A stretch of 34,437 bases of DNA from UBA287 sp034190325 (GTDB lineage Archaea > Thermoplasmatota > UBA186 > UBA287): contig JAXHST010000070.1 in assembly GCA_034190325.1 (NCBI GenBank), positions 1 through 34,437 on the forward strand, read 5' to 3'. The number at the start of each line of letters is the position of its first letter. Position 1 is the stretch's first letter. The notes beneath the pieces are model-generated. The model saw only the letters and a list, made by a program, of their open reading frames with translations. It was not told where the DNA came from and ran no database searches. The position numbers and the translations under genes are program-made. Below are positions 32,770-34,437 of the stretch, piece by piece.

Positions 32770-33327
32770 CTAATCCCTCAGCAATGAAAGGATCTCATTC
32801 CTTGAAGAAGCGCTCTTGTGGAATAGGCCCCTTATAGCGCTCGTTATGACGAAACTGTCTTCCTTCTTTATACCTCTCATCATCATGCATAGATGCTGTG
32901 CCTTTATGACAACAGCAACGCCATGGGGCTCTAGGACTTCATATATAGAATCGGCTACCTCAGAGGTCATTCGCTCCTGAAGCTGAAGCTTTCTTGAAGA
33001 GATATCAACTACCCTTGCTATCTTGCTTATGCCTGTTAGCTTCCCTTTCTTGGGGATGTAAGCAACATTTGCCTTTCCAAAGAAAGGAAGCATATGGTGC
33101 TCGCACATAGAGAAGAAGCTTATGTTGCGCACCAGAACGAGCTCTTCATGATCCTCATTAAAATAAACGCTCAGCTCCTGCTTTGGATCCTTTCCTGCGC
33201 CATACAGGATCTCTTCACACATATTGGCTATTCGCTCGGGTGTGTCTTTCAGTCCTTCCCTATCCTTATCCTCTCCTATACCTTCAATAAAGAGCTCAAC
33301 AGCGCTCTTTATCTTATCTCTATCCAT
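32770..33327 (-). CDS. folE: GTP cyclohydrolase I (type IA)
   Basis: 185 aa, normal for the core enzyme. Converts GTP to dihydroneopterin triphosphate, first step of pterin/folate synthesis. Zinc ligands C75 and H78 (CEHHMLPF) and C147 (HLCMMMRG) are present, as is QLQERMTSE and the DTPERIANM start. Many archaea use MptA (type IB) instead, so a IA enzyme next to folP is noteworthy. A TATA (33349-33356) lies 26 nt before ATG 33327. Forms a two-gene operon with folP; folB and folK are not in the window. Confidence 0.96.
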   Translation of the reverse strand: MDRDKIKSAVELFIEGIGEDKDREGLKDTPERIANMCEEILYGAGKDPKQELSVYFNEDHEELVLVRNISFFSMCEHHMLPFFGKANVAYIPKKGKLTGISKIARVVDISSRKLQLQERMTSEVADSIYEVLEPHGVAVVIKAQHLCMMMRGIKKEDSFVITSAIRGLFHKSASSRNEILSLLRD

Positions 33328-33348
33328 AGAGAGATAGGCTAATATACG

Positions 33349-33356
33349 GATAAAAG
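33349..33356 (-). promoter_or_regulatory. TATA box for folE-folP
   Basis: The minus strand reads cttttatc, centred 26 nt before the folE ATG. Confidence 0.4.
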
Positions 33357-33401
33357 AGTTTCTGATAAAGAGAACAAAACAAAGCAGATCTTTTATAAAG
33401 T

Positions 33402-33409
33402 TTTATATT
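33402..33409 (+). promoter_or_regulatory. TATA box for the small secreted protein gene
   Basis: tttatatt centred 26 nt before the ATG at 33431; a second tttataaag lies at 33392-33400. Divergent with folE. Confidence 0.5.
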
Positions 33410-33430
33410 CTCATATGCATACTTTGTATT

Positions 33431-33874
33431 ATGAAGAGAATAGCGATCCTTTTACTGTTCATGCTTGTGCCCTGCGTCATAGCAGAGGGCCTGAGCATAG
33501 AGATCGTAGACTACAGACACTCCAGCAGATACGTGGATAAAGAGGACTGCTACAAAGGAGAAGAAAATGGTATAGAAATGTACCTCACAGGGACAATAAT
33601 AAAGATAAGGGTAACAGCAGGAGCGCCAATACCAGATGCTGATGTTAGAATAACTTATGAGCTCGATGGTAAAAAAGAAGAGTATTTTAAAACAGATGTC
33701 TGGGGTGAGGTTGAGATAACACTGCCTTCTGTTGAGCGCAAGCCTGTAGAAGTACGGATAGATGCTGTTGCTCAACCAGAGGAGGGCTTCGGTGGGATCT
33801 CAGGATCAAAGAGGATAATAGTTGTTCCTTATATGTTCAGGAACCCGGGGGAGTTTTTATCCTGGCGGACCTGA
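33431..33874 (+). CDS. Small secreted protein, Ig-like/beta-sandwich, unknown function
   Basis: 147 aa. Signal peptide (1-~18, ILLLFMLVPCVIAEG), then a beta-rich domain with alternating polar and hydrophobic strands (TGTIIKIRVTAGAPIPDADV, RITYELDGKKEE, WGEVEITLP). The pattern 'ADVRITYELDGK...TDVWGEVEITLP' resembles carboxypeptidase-regulatory or Big-type domains used for surface binding. No catalytic motif was recognised, and no second exported module. It may be an anchoring or accessory protein for the exported hydrolases of the window, but nothing links them directly. TATA spacing supports the ATG at 33431. Confidence 0.7.
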   Translation: MKRIAILLLFMLVPCVIAEGLSIEIVDYRHSSRYVDKEDCYKGEENGIEMYLTGTIIKIRVTAGAPIPDADVRITYELDGKKEEYFKTDVWGEVEITLPSVERKPVEVRIDAVAQPEEGFGGISGSKRIIVVPYMFRNPGEFLSWRT

Positions 33875-34171
33875 TAAGATAAAATAAAATTACAAAAAAT
33901 TCTGGGTGAATTCAAGAAAAAGATTTTTTGCCTGGGGTATGAGATCTATGTTCCTCCTGTTGAGGCATTCATGCATCCAGATGGAGCTTACAAATGGATT
34001 CTGAAGAGCGCATTGATGAAGAAGTAGCTTTTAGCCAGAAGCTCTGACCACTATTTTATTCCGGTATCTAACAATAGAGATCATCTTAGAGATCTGCGTA
34101 TAAAATCAAACAAGAAATCAAAAACCAGACAAAAAACCTAAAAAATTAAAAAAAAGGAAAAAGAAAAGAGG
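33875..34171. other. Intergenic with an orphan reading frame
   Basis: Frame 33878-34027 is open (KIFCLGYEIYVPPVEAFMH and onward to SALMKK-stop) but has no good start and no recognised homologue; it may be a gene remnant. The rest is A-rich (34090-34165) and holds no gene I can support. Confidence 0.35.
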
Positions 34172-34437
34172 TTAGAGAGGGGTCACGGCTGCTGCTGCGC
34201 CTGTTGCTGCCGCTCCACCTGCTGCGCCTACAGTCCCGCCCGCTGCCATTCCAGCTCCAAAGGAGCCGAGGCTCCCGAGCAGGCTCAACAGACCCGAGCT
34301 GCTATCACCGACTGTAGTGCTAGCGACATCACTGCCTGTCCCCATGAGCTTCATTATCGCCTCTATTATCGGCTGTATGTAAGCGATGATCTCAGGGATC
34401 TCCGCTATTACGTCCCCCAGCATCCCAGTGATGTCCT
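34172..34437 (-). CDS. Small hydrophobic Gly/Ala-rich protein, N-terminus beyond right edge
   Basis: The frame is open to the window edge; the first Met inside is at 34423, preceded in frame by D-I-T-G, so the true start may lie outside. The visible part has an amphipathic helix (AEIPEIIAYIQPIIEAIMKL), a Ser/Thr-rich spacer, then SLLGSLGSFGAGMAAGG and an Ala/Gly tail (GGAAATGAAAAVTPL). It looks like a membrane or coat-like peptide, but no family was recognised. Confidence 0.5.
   Translation of the reverse strand, partial: DITGMLGDVIAEIPEIIAYIQPIIEAIMKLMGTGSDVASTTVGDSSSGLLSLLGSLGSFGAGMAAGGTVGAAGGAAATGAAAAVTPL

Noticed and set aside
1..34437. CRISPR arrays or long direct repeats
   Set aside because: None found by eye; the repeated agagag/ctctct texture is codon-driven (Arg/Glu-rich), not an array.

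Overview
The window (34,437 bp) is a gene-dense archaeal chromosome segment. The evidence is an A/V-type ATPase operon (H-I-K-E-C-F-A-B), a group II chaperonin (thermosome), the clamp-loader large subunit RfcL, an ATP-dependent replicative DNA ligase, an archaeal-type TyrRS, AlaX and a Roadblock/LC7 protein. TATA boxes sit about 26 nt upstream of many start codons, and Arg (AGA/AGG) and Ile (ATA) codon preferences look archaeal. The thermosome wording and gene set suggest a euryarchaeal, possibly Thermoplasmatota-like heterotroph. No 16S gene or methanogenesis gene is present, so this placement is only an inference.

Layout. 1-3351 (minus): a secreted M20 amidohydrolase (cut by the left edge) preceded by a secreted GH2 exo-glucosaminidase-like enzyme. 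3534-4018 (minus): an MglA/SRbeta-like small GTPase broken by a one-base frameshift. 4528-5406 (minus): alaX and a 47-aa zinc-ribbon gene. 5486-12766 (minus): the ATPase operon without atpD. 12840-15085 (plus): tyrS overlapping a uronate-isomerase-family gene. 15086-16053: decayed DNA holding a TRAP-transporter (DctM) remnant and a likely transposase remnant. 16054-20449 (plus): a secreted M14 peptidase, rfcL and a secreted amidase. 20437-22932 (minus): purQ-purF and a truncated Era-like GTPase. 23045-24809 (plus): a probably foreign patch with an alpha/beta hydrolase and a MerR-GalM chimera. 25047-31180: DNA ligase, thermosome, a purine permease of the AzgA type and an MscS-like channel. 31220-33327 (minus): folE-folP and a Roadblock gene. 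33431-34437: a small secreted protein and a Gly/Ala-rich ORF cut by the right edge.

How the genes work together. Four predicted exported hydrolases (GH2, M20, M14, amidase) point to breakdown of external amino sugars, peptides and perhaps bacterial wall material. PurF/PurQ, the purine permease and FolE/FolP concern purine and pterin/folate supply. The ATPase rotor subunit is the duplicated 16-kDa type, with every residue of the Enterococcus hirae Na+ site, so the complex is probably Na+-coupled.

I do not see a clearly new defence or mobile system. The most interesting points are the Na+-type duplicated c subunit with missing atpD and short AtpC, the exported murein-type amidase in an archaeon, the MerR-GalM chimera, and several one-base lesions that could be real gene decay or assembly errors.
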